DNA of 64,000 nt. Source: Mucilaginibacter phenanthrenivorans (GTDB lineage: Bacteria > Bacteroidota > Bacteroidia > Sphingobacteriales > Sphingobacteriaceae). Below are positions 53,774 to 62,946 of the stretch, in pieces (within the stretch, counting starts at the first letter, position 1; every line of letters starts with the position of its first letter). The position numbers and the translations under genes are program-made. Under the pieces are notes generated by a model that was not told the DNA's origin, ran no database searches, and was given only the letters and a program-made list of their open reading frames with translations. Location: positions 62,001 to 126,000 of the forward strand of contig NZ_JAHVAP010000005.1 in NCBI RefSeq assembly GCF_024721155.1. Reading direction: 5' to 3'.

Positions 53774-55237
53774 TTATTTTAGTTGCGGAAATTTAGGATT
53801 CACTATATTAAACAGGTGGGTAACCGAAGCCTCAGAAATATGAAGAATTGGCTGAGGATAAATACCCATTATTATTATTAAGGCACAAATGATAGAAAGC
53901 ACAAGTGTTTCTGATCCGCTTATATCAGTAAAAGTAATTGTTAACGCATTAGTTTCGCCATGCATAACCTTCTTATACATGCGTAGCATATAAACAGCGC
54001 CGAATATCATGGTTAAGCCTGCAGCGGTTACCATATATATGTTCCATTGAAAAACACTGCTTAGCAGAAGGAATTCACCAACAAAGCCATTGGTTAAAGG
54101 CAGGGCAACGGTTCCAAGCACAATAATCAAAAATGCTATTGCAAACTTGGGCGCTACCTTAGCTATACCGCCGAGGCTGCTGATTTCCCTGGTGCCTAAA
54201 CGCCTGGTGATAATATCCCAGATAAAGAACATCCCTATAACGTTTATGCCGTGAGATAGCATTTGGATCATGGCGCCTTGCAAGCCTTCAATGTTCCATA
54301 CAAAAATACCCGCGGCTATAAGGCCAACGTGCGCTATTGACGAATAAGCCACCAAGCGCTTACCATCGTTTTGTTTAAATGCAATAATAGATGCGTAACC
54401 GATACCGATTACAGCAAGCATAATGGTCATGCTTTGCCATTGGAAAAAACCAAGCGGAGCATTCGGGATCATCCAGCGGATAACACCATAGATCCCCATT
54501 TTAAGCATAATGCCGGATAGTAACATGGTACCCGCAGACGGCGCTTCAGTATAAGTGTCCGGCTGCCAGGTGTGTAGTGGAAACAACGGCATCTTGATGG
54601 CAAAAGCTAAAAAGAACGCCCAGAAAACGAACACCTGGTGGTGTGCATCAAGAGCCAAATTATAAAACTGGAACAGGTCGTATGTTTTTGACGGCGTTTG
54701 CAGATACAGGTAAATAATACCTACCAGCATAAACAACGAGCCCGAAAATGTATAAATAAAAAACTTAAGCGTGATCCTGATCCTGTTTTCACCACCCCAT
54801 AATGAACAAATGAAGTAGATAGGGATCAAAGCGGCTTCCCATCCCACATAAAATAAAAATCCGTCGAGCGCAGTAAATACAACCAGCAAGCCGGCTTGCA
54901 TAAACAGGATCAGCGCGTAAAACGCACCTGCGTTTTTATATTGATGTTTGTAGGTGGTTAAAATTATAAGCGGAACAAGCACTGTGGTCAACAACACCAT
55001 CATCATGCTGATCCCATCGATGCCTGCATTAAAGTAAATACCCATTTTAGCTATCCAGGGAACATCAATTGCAAACTGAACATCGGCATTGGGAATAAAT
55101 TTGGATAAGAAGAAAAGTGCTACTGCCAGTTCGGCAACAGAAAAAGTTAACGCCGCATGCTTAGCTGCATCGTTTTTAAACAATAAAACAGCAAGGGCCG
55201 CAATTACCGGTAAAAAAATTAAAATACTAACCGTCAT
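53774..55237 (-). CDS. nuoM: NADH-quinone oxidoreductase subunit M
   Basis: 487 residues with antiporter-like helices and the signature LAFAIKMPLFPLHTWQPDTY followed by LLSGIMLKMGIYG. The conserved Glu of the loop-helix region lies in FYVGWEAALIPIYF. It pumps protons as part of complex I. Gap to nuoL is 26 bases. Confidence 0.96.
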   Translation of the reverse strand: MTVSILIFLPVIAALAVLLFKNDAAKHAALTFSVAELAVALFFLSKFIPNADVQFAIDVPWIAKMGIYFNAGIDGISMMMVLLTTVLVPLIILTTYKHQYKNAGAFYALILFMQAGLLVVFTALDGFLFYVGWEAALIPIYFICSLWGGENRIRITLKFFIYTFSGSLFMLVGIIYLYLQTPSKTYDLFQFYNLALDAHHQVFVFWAFFLAFAIKMPLFPLHTWQPDTYTEAPSAGTMLLSGIMLKMGIYGVIRWMIPNAPLGFFQWQSMTIMLAVIGIGYASIIAFKQNDGKRLVAYSSIAHVGLIAAGIFVWNIEGLQGAMIQMLSHGINVIGMFFIWDIITRRLGTREISSLGGIAKVAPKFAIAFLIIVLGTVALPLTNGFVGEFLLLSSVFQWNIYMVTAAGLTMIFGAVYMLRMYKKVMHGETNALTITFTDISGSETLVLSIICALIIIMGIYPQPILHISEASVTHLFNIVNPKFPQLK

Positions 55238-55263
55238 TTTATGTTGTAAACGTTAATCGTTCT

Positions 55264-57177
55264 TTATGCTTTAAATAAAATATACATCAAAATGGAGATG
55301 ATGCCCACCACCATCATAAAAATATAGAACCCCACGTTGCCCGTTTGCAACAGGCGTAAGCCTTTACTTGCATCAACTGTTCCCCTGCCAAGTCCATTAA
55401 CAATACCGTCGATTCCCATCTTATCGATCACCTTGTAGAAGAATACCGACAGGGCATCAAGCGGCTTGCGGATAATGGTATCATACAACTCATCTATGTA
55501 AAATTTATGGTATGAGATGTCAACCAATGCAGGGCGTTCTTCTGTATCTGTAACAGGAACGTGTGCGTTCTTAATGTACTTGAAATAAGCATATAAAATT
55601 GCCAGCACCGCTGCACCAACTGATATACACATCAGGGTAATTTCTGTGCTGTTTGACAATTCAGGTGTTACAAGCAGCGGAGCCGATTTTGCAAATACAG
55701 GGGCAAGGAAATGCTCCAACCAGTGATGCCCTCCTAATGACTCAGGCCTTCCGATAAAACCGCCAACTATTGATAAAATAGCCAATACAACTAAAGGAAT
55801 GGTCATTGATGGCGGCGACTCATGCAAATGATGTTCCTGCTCGTGCGTTCCGCGGAATTTTCCATAAAAAGTGAGGAACAGCATCCTGAACATGTAAAAT
55901 GCGGTGAACATAGCTGTTATCACACCTATAACGTACATAGGTGTACTGTGCATGAAGGTGTGCGCCAGGATCTCATCTTTGGAGAAGAAACCTGCAAACG
56001 GCGGAATTCCCGAGATTGCCAGCGTACCGATAAGCATCGTAATAAAGGTTATTTTCAGTTTCCCTTTTAAACCACCCATGTTACGCATATCCTGTTCGTT
56101 GCTCATTGCGTGAATGACAGAACCTGCACCCAGGAATAATAAGGCCTTAAAGAATGCGTGTGTTAATACGTGAAAGAAGGCACCGGTGTAAGCGCCAACC
56201 CCTAAGCCTAGAAACATATAGCCTAACTGTGATACAGTTGAATATGCCAGTACTTTCTTAATATCTGTTTGTGTTAAAGCAATCAGTGCTGCTATTACCG
56301 CTGTTGTTAAACCAACTACCGCAACAATGTGCATAGTAACCGGCGCAAGCGTGAACAAGATGTTTGAACGGGCTATCATATAAACGCCTGCTGTAACCAT
56401 GGTTGCAGCGTGGATCAAGGCAGAAACAGGTGTCGGACCGGCCATCGCATCTGGCAGCCAGGTAAATAATGGCAACTGTGCCGATTTACCTACCGCTCCA
56501 ACAAACAACAGGATGGTAATTAAGGTAAACGGAGCCGAGGCAAAATCCTTTGTGCTCGCTAATTTAAATACATCGGCAAAGTTGGCACTGCCGAAAACAA
56601 CCATGATGAGGAATATGGCAATTATAAAACCAAGGTCACCGATCCTGTTCATGATGAATGCCTTCTTAGCCGCGTCGGCATAATCAGGATTGGTATACCA
56701 GAAACCGATAAGCAGGTATGAGCAAAGCCCTACCCCTTCCCAACCAATGAACATGATCAGGTAGTTTGATCCCATCACCAGCAAAAGCATGAAGAAGATA
56801 AACAGGTTTAAATAAGCGAAGAATTTGGCAAAACCTGCATCGTCCTTCATATAACCCACAGAGTACAGGTGGATCAAAAAGCCTACGCCCGTTATAATTA
56901 ACAGCATTATGGCACTCAGCTGATCTATCAAAAAGGAAAACGAAATTTTTACGCTACCTGCCGAGAACCAGTTAAAAAGAGAAACATTAAATCCGTGGAA
57001 TTCGCTTCCTGCAGCTTTTACCTGGAAGAAAACCGCCACGCTTATACCAAAAGAAATTAATACCATTAAGCTGCCGATAAAACCAACAACAGCCTTTGAT
57101 AAGGTATTGCGGCCAATACCGTTAATAATAAAACCGGCCAACGGTAAAATAGGAATAAGCCAGATATATTTGTCCAT
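55264..57177 (-). CDS. nuoL: NADH-quinone oxidoreductase subunit L
   Basis: About 637 residues from the ATG at 57175-57177; a GTG two codons earlier is possible but AAAAGG fits the ATG. NuoL is the largest pump subunit and carries the long lateral helix near its C-terminus (ITLMCISVGAAVLAILYAYFK). Signature motifs are LFVGAVGKSAQLPLFTWLPDAM and FIGWEGVGLCSYLLIGFW. The gap to nuoK holds a GC-rich palindrome. Confidence 0.97.
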   Translation of the reverse strand: MDKYIWLIPILPLAGFIINGIGRNTLSKAVVGFIGSLMVLISFGISVAVFFQVKAAGSEFHGFNVSLFNWFSAGSVKISFSFLIDQLSAIMLLIITGVGFLIHLYSVGYMKDDAGFAKFFAYLNLFIFFMLLLVMGSNYLIMFIGWEGVGLCSYLLIGFWYTNPDYADAAKKAFIMNRIGDLGFIIAIFLIMVVFGSANFADVFKLASTKDFASAPFTLITILLFVGAVGKSAQLPLFTWLPDAMAGPTPVSALIHAATMVTAGVYMIARSNILFTLAPVTMHIVAVVGLTTAVIAALIALTQTDIKKVLAYSTVSQLGYMFLGLGVGAYTGAFFHVLTHAFFKALLFLGAGSVIHAMSNEQDMRNMGGLKGKLKITFITMLIGTLAISGIPPFAGFFSKDEILAHTFMHSTPMYVIGVITAMFTAFYMFRMLFLTFYGKFRGTHEQEHHLHESPPSMTIPLVVLAILSIVGGFIGRPESLGGHHWLEHFLAPVFAKSAPLLVTPELSNSTEITLMCISVGAAVLAILYAYFKYIKNAHVPVTDTEERPALVDISYHKFYIDELYDTIIRKPLDALSVFFYKVIDKMGIDGIVNGLGRGTVDASKGLRLLQTGNVGFYIFMMVVGIISILMYILFKA

Positions 57178-57188
57178 ATGCACCTTTT

Positions 57189-57290
57189 GCCCCCTAACCC
57201 CCTAAAGGGGGAACGAAGCTTTTATATATTGTTATTTATTAAACTTAAATTCTATTGCATCCTCACTCCCCCTTTAGGGGGCCGGGGGGC
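57189..57290. repeat. GC-rich inverted-repeat element between nuoK and nuoL
   Basis: Two 24-base arms, 57189-57212 (GCCCCCTAACCCCCTAAAGG and four more bases) and 57267-57290, are complementary with three mismatches and enclose an AT-rich 54-base spacer. Each arm contains the palindrome CCCCCTAAAGGGGG. It nearly fills the gap between the nuoK stop and the nuoL start and looks like a mobile palindrome that settled in an operon gap. Confidence 0.8.
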
Positions 57291-57296
57291 TGCGTC

Positions 57297-57626
57297 TTAC
57301 CATTTCAGCCTGTTCAGCACATTAATGTCTACCGAATTTGTGTTACGATAGATCATCACGATGATGGCCAGTCCTACTGCTACTTCGGCTGCCGCCAGCG
57401 CCATAACGAAGAACACGAACACCTGCCCTGTTGCATCGCCCCTGTAAACAGAAAAGGCAGTTAACAGCAGGTTTACAGAGTTCAACATCAACTCAACCGA
57501 CATAAATATTACGATTGCATTGCGGCGGATCAATACACCGATAACCCCTATCGAAAAAATGATAGAACATAACAATATGTAATGGTTAAGCGGTACGCCT
57601 TGTATAGTTTTGGTTAATGTTTCCAT
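57297..57626 (-). CDS. nuoK: NADH-quinone oxidoreductase subunit K
   Basis: 109 residues with three helices. The key Glu lies in helix 2 ([14 protein letters not shown]) and the next in [13 protein letters not shown]. Both are needed for proton transfer in complex I. Its start overlaps the nuoJ stop by one base. Confidence 0.97.
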   Translation of the reverse strand: METLTKTIQGVPLNHYILLCSIIFSIGVIGVLIRRNAIVIFMSVELMLNSVNLLLTAFSVYRGDATGQVFVFFVMALAAAEVAVGLAIIVMIYRNTNSVDINVLNRLKW

Positions 57627-58123
57627 TATGCTGTCTTGGTGTCTTTAGTTGCCAGCAATACCGCGCCCACCATTGCCGATAACAGCAATACTGACGATAT
57701 TTCAAATGGCAGTAAATATTCGTTAAACAATATCTTTCCGAGGTTTTTTACCAAACCAAGTCCCGGGTTATTCAGTACAACCGGCTGGGATGTGCCTAAT
57801 GTTTTCGTTGCAGCAACTATCACAGCTAAAAAACAAGCCCCGGCAATAACTCCGACTATTTTAACCAGGTTCGATTTGCGCGGCTCCGATTCCTTATTCA
57901 GGTTGATGAGCATCAGCGTGTATAAAAACAACACCAGGATTGCCCCCATGTAAACTATAAAGTTAACGACGGCCAAAAACTGGGCATTCATTAAAATATA
58001 ATGGACGGTGAATGTAAAAAAGGTAAGAATAAGGTATAAAATACTGTGTACAGGATTTTTTGCGGTAATAACCAGTATTGAAAAAAATACAGACAAAAAT
58101 GCGATGAAGTAAAATGTACTCAT
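57626..58123 (-). CDS. nuoJ: NADH-quinone oxidoreductase subunit J
   Basis: 165 residues with five helices. The conserved [16 protein letters not shown] and [19 protein letters not shown] segments are typical. It sits between nuoI (62-base gap) and nuoK. Confidence 0.95.
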   Translation of the reverse strand: MSTFYFIAFLSVFFSILVITAKNPVHSILYLILTFFTFTVHYILMNAQFLAVVNFIVYMGAILVLFLYTLMLINLNKESEPRKSNLVKIVGVIAGACFLAVIVAATKTLGTSQPVVLNNPGLGLVKNLGKILFNEYLLPFEISSVLLLSAMVGAVLLATKDTKTA

Positions 58124-58184
58124 GGTTTATATTTCAAAATACCTTTACCCCTATAAAAGAGCAGGGCAAAGGTATAAAACTTCT

Positions 58185-58682
58185 TTATTGATTTAAGGGA
58201 GCTTCTACTAATTTGTCTTTACCGTAAATAAAATCTTTTCTTAGATAGTCTGATTCCACATGTGGCCCATCTAAGTAAATGGCTTCCTTCGGGCATGCTT
58301 CCTCGCACAATCCGCAAAAAATACAGCGCAGCATGTTAATTTCATACACTGCAGCATATTTTTCCTCCCGATATAAATGTTCCTCGCCCTTCTGGCGCTC
58401 GGCGGCTATCATGGTAATGGCTTCTGCCGGGCATGATAACGCACAAAGACCACAGGCTGTACAACGTTCCTTACCATTCTCATCGCGTTTAAGCGAATGC
58501 AGGCCACGGAAATTCTCAGAATATTCGCGCTTTTCTTCAGGATAGCTGATGGTTACAGGCTTCCTGAAAAAGTGTTTCATAGTAATTGCCAGGCCTTGCG
58601 CAATTGCAGGCAGGTAAGCACGCTCCAGGAAATTAAGCGGCTTTGATTCAATTAACTTACGTTTATTACTTAACGGTTCCAT
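58185..58682 (-). CDS. nuoI: NADH-quinone oxidoreductase subunit I (2x[4Fe-4S])
   Basis: 165 residues. The two cluster motifs are CTACGLCALSCP and CIFCGLCEEACP, carrying clusters N6a and N6b that pass electrons toward the quinone site. The N-terminal region has the amphipathic helix LAITMKHFFRKPVTI. Confidence 0.97.
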   Translation of the reverse strand: MEPLSNKRKLIESKPLNFLERAYLPAIAQGLAITMKHFFRKPVTISYPEEKREYSENFRGLHSLKRDENGKERCTACGLCALSCPAEAITMIAAERQKGEEHLYREEKYAAVYEINMLRCIFCGLCEEACPKEAIYLDGPHVESDYLRKDFIYGKDKLVEAPLNQ

Positions 58683-58692
58683 CTGTACCCTT

Positions 58693-59724
58693 CTATTTTA
58701 TAAATGTAATCCAAATTCCTGTTGCTATTATGTTGGCAATGGCCAGTGGTATCAAAATCTTCCAGCCCAGATCCATTAATTGATCATAACGGAAGCGGGG
58801 GATCGTCCAGCGCACCCACATAAAGAAGAAAATGAATAAAAATACCTTGGTAAACATTACCGCTACCCCAAGCAAAGGGGCAATTGTTGGCCCGGTGTGC
58901 GCCAATACCCAATCCATACCCGGATAGTTATAACCACCCCAATAAAGGGTAGCCATTACAGCCGATGAGATGAACATGTTGATGTATTCGGCAAACAGGT
59001 AAAAGCCTAACTTCATTGAAGAATACTCGGTGTGATAACCACCTACCAATTCGGTTTCGCACTCAGGCAAATCGAACGGTGTACGGTTGGTTTCAGCAAA
59101 AGCACACACAATGAACAGGATAAAACCCACCGGCTGATAAAGCACGTTCCAGTGCCAGCCATGCTGTTGTTCGGCAATTTCTTTAAGACTTAATGTGCCT
59201 GTCACCATCAATAATGCGATGATAGAAAGACCCATTGAAATTTCGTAGCTGATATTTTGCGATGCCGCGCGGATGGCTCCTAACAACGAATATTTGTTGT
59301 TTGATGCCCAGCCGCCTATCATTACGCCGTATACACCTAATGATACTACGCCGAAGATATATAAGATACCTACATTGATATCTGTAACTTGCAAGGGAAC
59401 AACGTGTGTACCAATGGTAATTGTTTGCCCCCAGGGAATAACAGCCGAACCGATACAAGCGGTTAAAATTGCCAATGAAGGACCCGCTATAAACAGGAAC
59501 GGGCTTGCATTTGTTGGAATAATTTCTTCTTTTAAGAACATCTTGCCACCATCGGCCAGTGGTTGTAAAATGCCCCATGGACCGGCACGGTTAGGGCCAA
59601 TCCTATCCTGGAAAAACGCTGCAATTTTACGTTCAGCATAGGTAGAATACATGGCGACAACCAGGCTGATAGCGAATATGATCACTATCAGTACAAACTT
59701 AATTACTATATCTGCAACTTCCAT
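58693..59724 (-). CDS. nuoH: NADH-quinone oxidoreductase subunit H
   Basis: 343 residues, eight helices. Signatures are YAERKIAAFFQDRIGPNRAG, KEEIIPTNASPFLF and FAETNRTPFDLPECETELV, which shape the quinone chamber at the membrane arm junction. The start overlaps the nuoG stop by one base. Confidence 0.98.
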   Translation of the reverse strand: MEVADIVIKFVLIVIIFAISLVVAMYSTYAERKIAAFFQDRIGPNRAGPWGILQPLADGGKMFLKEEIIPTNASPFLFIAGPSLAILTACIGSAVIPWGQTITIGTHVVPLQVTDINVGILYIFGVVSLGVYGVMIGGWASNNKYSLLGAIRAASQNISYEISMGLSIIALLMVTGTLSLKEIAEQQHGWHWNVLYQPVGFILFIVCAFAETNRTPFDLPECETELVGGYHTEYSSMKLGFYLFAEYINMFISSAVMATLYWGGYNYPGMDWVLAHTGPTIAPLLGVAVMFTKVFLFIFFFMWVRWTIPRFRYDQLMDLGWKILIPLAIANIIATGIWITFIK

Positions 59725-60725
59725 TATAAGCGTGTGTCTCGTTCAAATTGTTCCTTATTTGCCTCTATCAATACCGGGTTGGTTTTAACAACCGGCAGTG
59801 GCACAAAATCATAATGATTGGCATTGATAACCGATTTATTAGAAATGTGGCGCGGCCCGTCAATTACCCAGTCAGATGTTTTCTTTTTATCAAAGCGGCA
59901 GGTGTTGCAGATGAATTCTTCAACCTCGCCATATACATCCTTACGTGCTGTTACACGCAATACTTCTTCGCCTTTGTACCAAAGTGTCACTTTGCCGTTG
60001 CATTTTTCGTGATCGCAATCACGATGTGCATCAACAGGCTTGGTAAACCAAACACGATTTTTGAAGCGGAAGGTTTTATCAGTTAACGCACCTACCGGGC
60101 ATACATCAATTACGTTTCCAGAGAAATCGTTGTCAACTGCTGCTGTAATGTAGGTCGAAATTTCAGAGTGGTCGCCGCGGTTAAGAATCCCATGAATACG
60201 GTGATCAGTAATTTGATCGGCGGTGAATACGCAACGGTAGCACAGGATACAGCGCGTCATGTGCAGCTGAATCTTATCGCCAATATCTATTTTTTCAAAA
60301 GTACGGCGGTCAAACTCGTAACGGGTTTTAGCTGCGCCGTGTTCAAAACCAAGGTTTTGTAAGTCGCACTCACCTGCCTGGTCGCAAATTGGGCAATCCA
60401 GCGGGTGGTTTAATAATAATATTTCAACGATGCCTTTACGCGCCTCAATAACTTCCGGCGAAGTGATATTCTGTACTTCCATCCCATCCATTACCGTGGT
60501 ACGGCATGACGCTACCAGCTTAGGCATAGGGCGCGGGTCCTTTTCCGATCCTTTGCTCACCTTTACCAAACAGGTACGGCATTTACCGCCGCTATCCTTC
60601 AGCTTTGAGTAATAGCACATAGCAGGCGGAACAATATCGCCACCTATCTGCCTTGCAGCATTAAGTATGGTTGTTCCCGGTTCTACATCAATGGCAATGC
60701 CATCTATTGTTACTTTCATTGACAT
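59724..60725 (-). CDS. nuoG: Short NuoG-type subunit (Fe-S part only)
   Basis: 333 residues. The [2Fe-2S] and [4Fe-4S] motifs are CYYSKLKDSGGKCRTCLV, CPICDQAGECDLQNLG and CILCYRCVFTAD. The second Fe-S domain is represented by DVCPVGALTDKTFRFKNRVW. The large molybdopterin-like domain that makes usual NuoG about 700-900 residues long is absent. It directly follows nuoF in the operon after a gap holding a repeat element, so it is the functional NuoG of this complex. Confidence 0.93.
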   Translation of the reverse strand: MSMKVTIDGIAIDVEPGTTILNAARQIGGDIVPPAMCYYSKLKDSGGKCRTCLVKVSKGSEKDPRPMPKLVASCRTTVMDGMEVQNITSPEVIEARKGIVEILLLNHPLDCPICDQAGECDLQNLGFEHGAAKTRYEFDRRTFEKIDIGDKIQLHMTRCILCYRCVFTADQITDHRIHGILNRGDHSEISTYITAAVDNDFSGNVIDVCPVGALTDKTFRFKNRVWFTKPVDAHRDCDHEKCNGKVTLWYKGEEVLRVTARKDVYGEVEEFICNTCRFDKKKTSDWVIDGPRHISNKSVINANHYDFVPLPVVKTNPVLIEANKEQFERDTRL

Positions 60726-60760
60726 TTATATATAGTCAAACTTGTCTTTTTATTTCGCTT

Positions 60761-60849
60761 TGTCATTGCGAGCGTAGCGCGGCAACCTCGTCGGATGCTT
60801 AGCTATTCGCCCTGTACAGTTCGCGGTTGCTTCGTTCCTCGCAATGACA
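60761..60849. repeat. Palindromic element with GTCATTGCGAG termini, copy 3
   Basis: Termini TGTCATTGCGAG (60761-60772) and CTCGCAATGACA (60838-60849) are perfect inverses, with an inner GCGGTTGCTTCGTTC like copies 1 and 2. It lies inside the nuo operon between nuoF and nuoG. Confidence 0.85.
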
Positions 60850-60870
60850 GGAGGTAAAGCATTGCGTAAC

Positions 60871-62235
60871 TTACGCTACCGGCTCTTCCTTCTTCGGTAA
60901 CGGATCGGCATAATGTGCCAGTCCGAAATTTCTTGTTACCGCTTCGGCGCCATTGGTTACGTGCCATTCAAACTCATCCCTGAAATGGCGGATCGCACTG
61001 GCCACCGGCCATGCTGCTGCGTCACCCAGCGGACAAATGGTATTACCTTCAATTTTTTTAGATACATCAACCAACAGGTCCATGTCGCTCATTTTACCGT
61101 GACCATGCTCCAAACGGTGCAGCACCTTCTCCATCCAGCCGGTACCCTCACGGCATGGCGAACATTGTCCGCAGCTTTCGTGGTGATAAAAACGGGTAAA
61201 GTTCCAGGTGTTACGCACAATGCACTGGTCTTCGTCGTAAGCTATAAATCCGCCCGAACCTAACATGGTACCGCTAACAAAACCACCATCAGCCAATGAT
61301 TCATAGCTCATCAGGCGTGGTTCGTTATTGATTGTTTTCAGGAACAGGTTAGCAGGAAGAATCGGCACAGATGATCCACCTGCAACAACCGCCTTTAAGC
61401 GTTTGCCGTTGGCAATACCACCGCAATATTCTTCACTGTATAAAAATTCTTCAACCGGAAGGCCAAGGTCAATTTCGTATACACCAGGGTTCTTAACATT
61501 ACCACCGGCAGAAATCAATTTGGTACCTGTACTGCGGCCTATACCTATTTTGGCATACTCATCGGCACCTTCATTAATGATAGGCACAACGGCAGCGATA
61601 GATTCAACATTGTTTACTACTGTAGGGCAGCCATACAAACCAGCAATAGCCGGGAATGGCGGCTTAATGCGCGGGTTACCGCGTTTGCCTTCCAGCGATT
61701 CAAGCAGGGCAGTTTCCTCACCGCAAATGTAAGCGCCGCCACCCGGCTGCACGTACAGCTCCAGGTCGTAACCGGTGCTTAAAATATTTTTACCAAGAAA
61801 TCCTTTTGCTTTTGCTTCCGCGATGGCTCTTTCCAGGATCCTGATCTGCGGCATCATTTCGCCACGAACGTAGATGTATGATGTTTTGGCACCTAAAGCA
61901 AAGCTGGCAACTATCATTCCCTCAATTAATAAGTGAGGGATGTAAGTCATCAGGTAACGATCCTTAAAAGTGCCGGGTTCCGACTCATCTGCATTACAAA
62001 CCAGGTAACGTGCAACGCCTTCAGGCTTAGCCAAAAAGCTCCACTTCATCCCCGTAGGGAAACCGGCACCACCACGACCGCGTAAGCCTGATTTTTTTAC
62101 CTCTTCAACTATCTCGTCGGGCGTCATAGTTTTCAAAGCCTTCTCAACAGAAGCATAGCCACCTTTTGAGCGGTAAACATCAAACGTGTTGATGCCTGGT
62201 ACATTGATATGCTCTAATAGTAATTTGCGTGCCAT
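60871..62235 (-). CDS. nuoF: NADH-quinone oxidoreductase subunit F
   Basis: 454 residues. NADH and FMN sites are in [18 protein letters not shown] and [22 protein letters not shown]; the N3 cluster motif is [13 protein letters not shown] with the fourth Cys in [13 protein letters not shown]. It oxidises NADH and passes electrons to the Fe-S chain. The gap to nuoG contains a palindromic element. Confidence 0.98.
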   Translation of the reverse strand: MARKLLLEHINVPGINTFDVYRSKGGYASVEKALKTMTPDEIVEEVKKSGLRGRGGAGFPTGMKWSFLAKPEGVARYLVCNADESEPGTFKDRYLMTYIPHLLIEGMIVASFALGAKTSYIYVRGEMMPQIRILERAIAEAKAKGFLGKNILSTGYDLELYVQPGGGAYICGEETALLESLEGKRGNPRIKPPFPAIAGLYGCPTVVNNVESIAAVVPIINEGADEYAKIGIGRSTGTKLISAGGNVKNPGVYEIDLGLPVEEFLYSEEYCGGIANGKRLKAVVAGGSSVPILPANLFLKTINNEPRLMSYESLADGGFVSGTMLGSGGFIAYDEDQCIVRNTWNFTRFYHHESCGQCSPCREGTGWMEKVLHRLEHGHGKMSDMDLLVDVSKKIEGNTICPLGDAAAWPVASAIRHFRDEFEWHVTNGAEAVTRNFGLAHYADPLPKKEEPVA

Positions 62236-62241
62236 TTACTG

Positions 62242-62421
62242 TTAATATATCCTTTTAGTCTGCTTGTAATAATTTATATGCCTGATGATGCAGCTTGCGA
62301 AGGCCACGCCCACCAGTATGTTTAAAAATAACGGATTTCCATTGAAGCCATCATTGTTATATGCTATAACAACTACGGTAATAACAAACAATGCATCCGT
62401 TACAATTAAAGTTTTATTCAT
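62242..62421 (-). CDS. Small two-helix membrane ORF inside the nuo operon
   Basis: 59 residues, no family recognised. The sequence opens MNKTLIVTDALFVITVVVIA and has a second hydrophobic stretch (LFLNILVGVAFASCI) before a basic C-terminus (HINYYKQTKRIY). Its ATG directly follows the nuoE stop (TAAATG), and its own stop lies only 6 bases before the nuoF start, so it is coupled into the operon. A role in complex I assembly or as an accessory subunit is inference. Confidence 0.75.
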   Translation of the reverse strand: MNKTLIVTDALFVITVVVIAYNNDGFNGNPLFLNILVGVAFASCIIRHINYYKQTKRIY

Positions 62422-62946
62422 TTAACCACGTGCCTTCACCTTCAAATCCGCAATTAACTGATCAACCTTGTGGTTGGTTAAATTTTCATAAAAAGTATAT
62501 TCAGGGCCTATCTGCAACACCGGGCCATAACCGCACGCTGCAAGGCATTCAACGCCTCTCCAGCTAAACAGGCCGTCGGCGGTAACTTCGCCTTCCTTTA
62601 CCCCTAATGCTTCCTCAATGTGATCCATTATTTTTTCGGCGCCAACTATCCCGCAAGGGCCGGTACGGCAAACCTCCAAAACAAATTTGCCCGAAGGGCG
62701 CATAAAGTACATGCTGTAAAAAGTAGCTACTTCATATACTTCAATATCCTGGATCTTCAGGTAATCAGCAACCTTATCCATTGCGTTTGAGCTTAACCAG
62801 CCATACTCAGCCTGAACCAAATGCAGGATAGGCAGCAATGCCGATTTTTGCTTTCCTTCCGGATAACGGCTTACTATTTCATCAAACTGTTTTACCAGTT
62901 CCGGTGTAAAATCAACCGGGGCCTGTTGTTCGTCAACTCTAAGCAT
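62422..62946 (-). CDS. nuoE: NADH-quinone oxidoreductase subunit E
   Basis: 174 residues. The [2Fe-2S] cluster N1a Cys are in VCRTGPCGIVGA and CLAACGYGP. The thioredoxin-like fold begins with LVKQFDEIVSRYPEGKQKSA. It is part of the NADH dehydrogenase module with NuoF. It overlaps nuoD by 8 bases. Confidence 0.96.
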   Translation of the reverse strand: MLRVDEQQAPVDFTPELVKQFDEIVSRYPEGKQKSALLPILHLVQAEYGWLSSNAMDKVADYLKIQDIEVYEVATFYSMYFMRPSGKFVLEVCRTGPCGIVGAEKIMDHIEEALGVKEGEVTADGLFSWRGVECLAACGYGPVLQIGPEYTFYENLTNHKVDQLIADLKVKARG

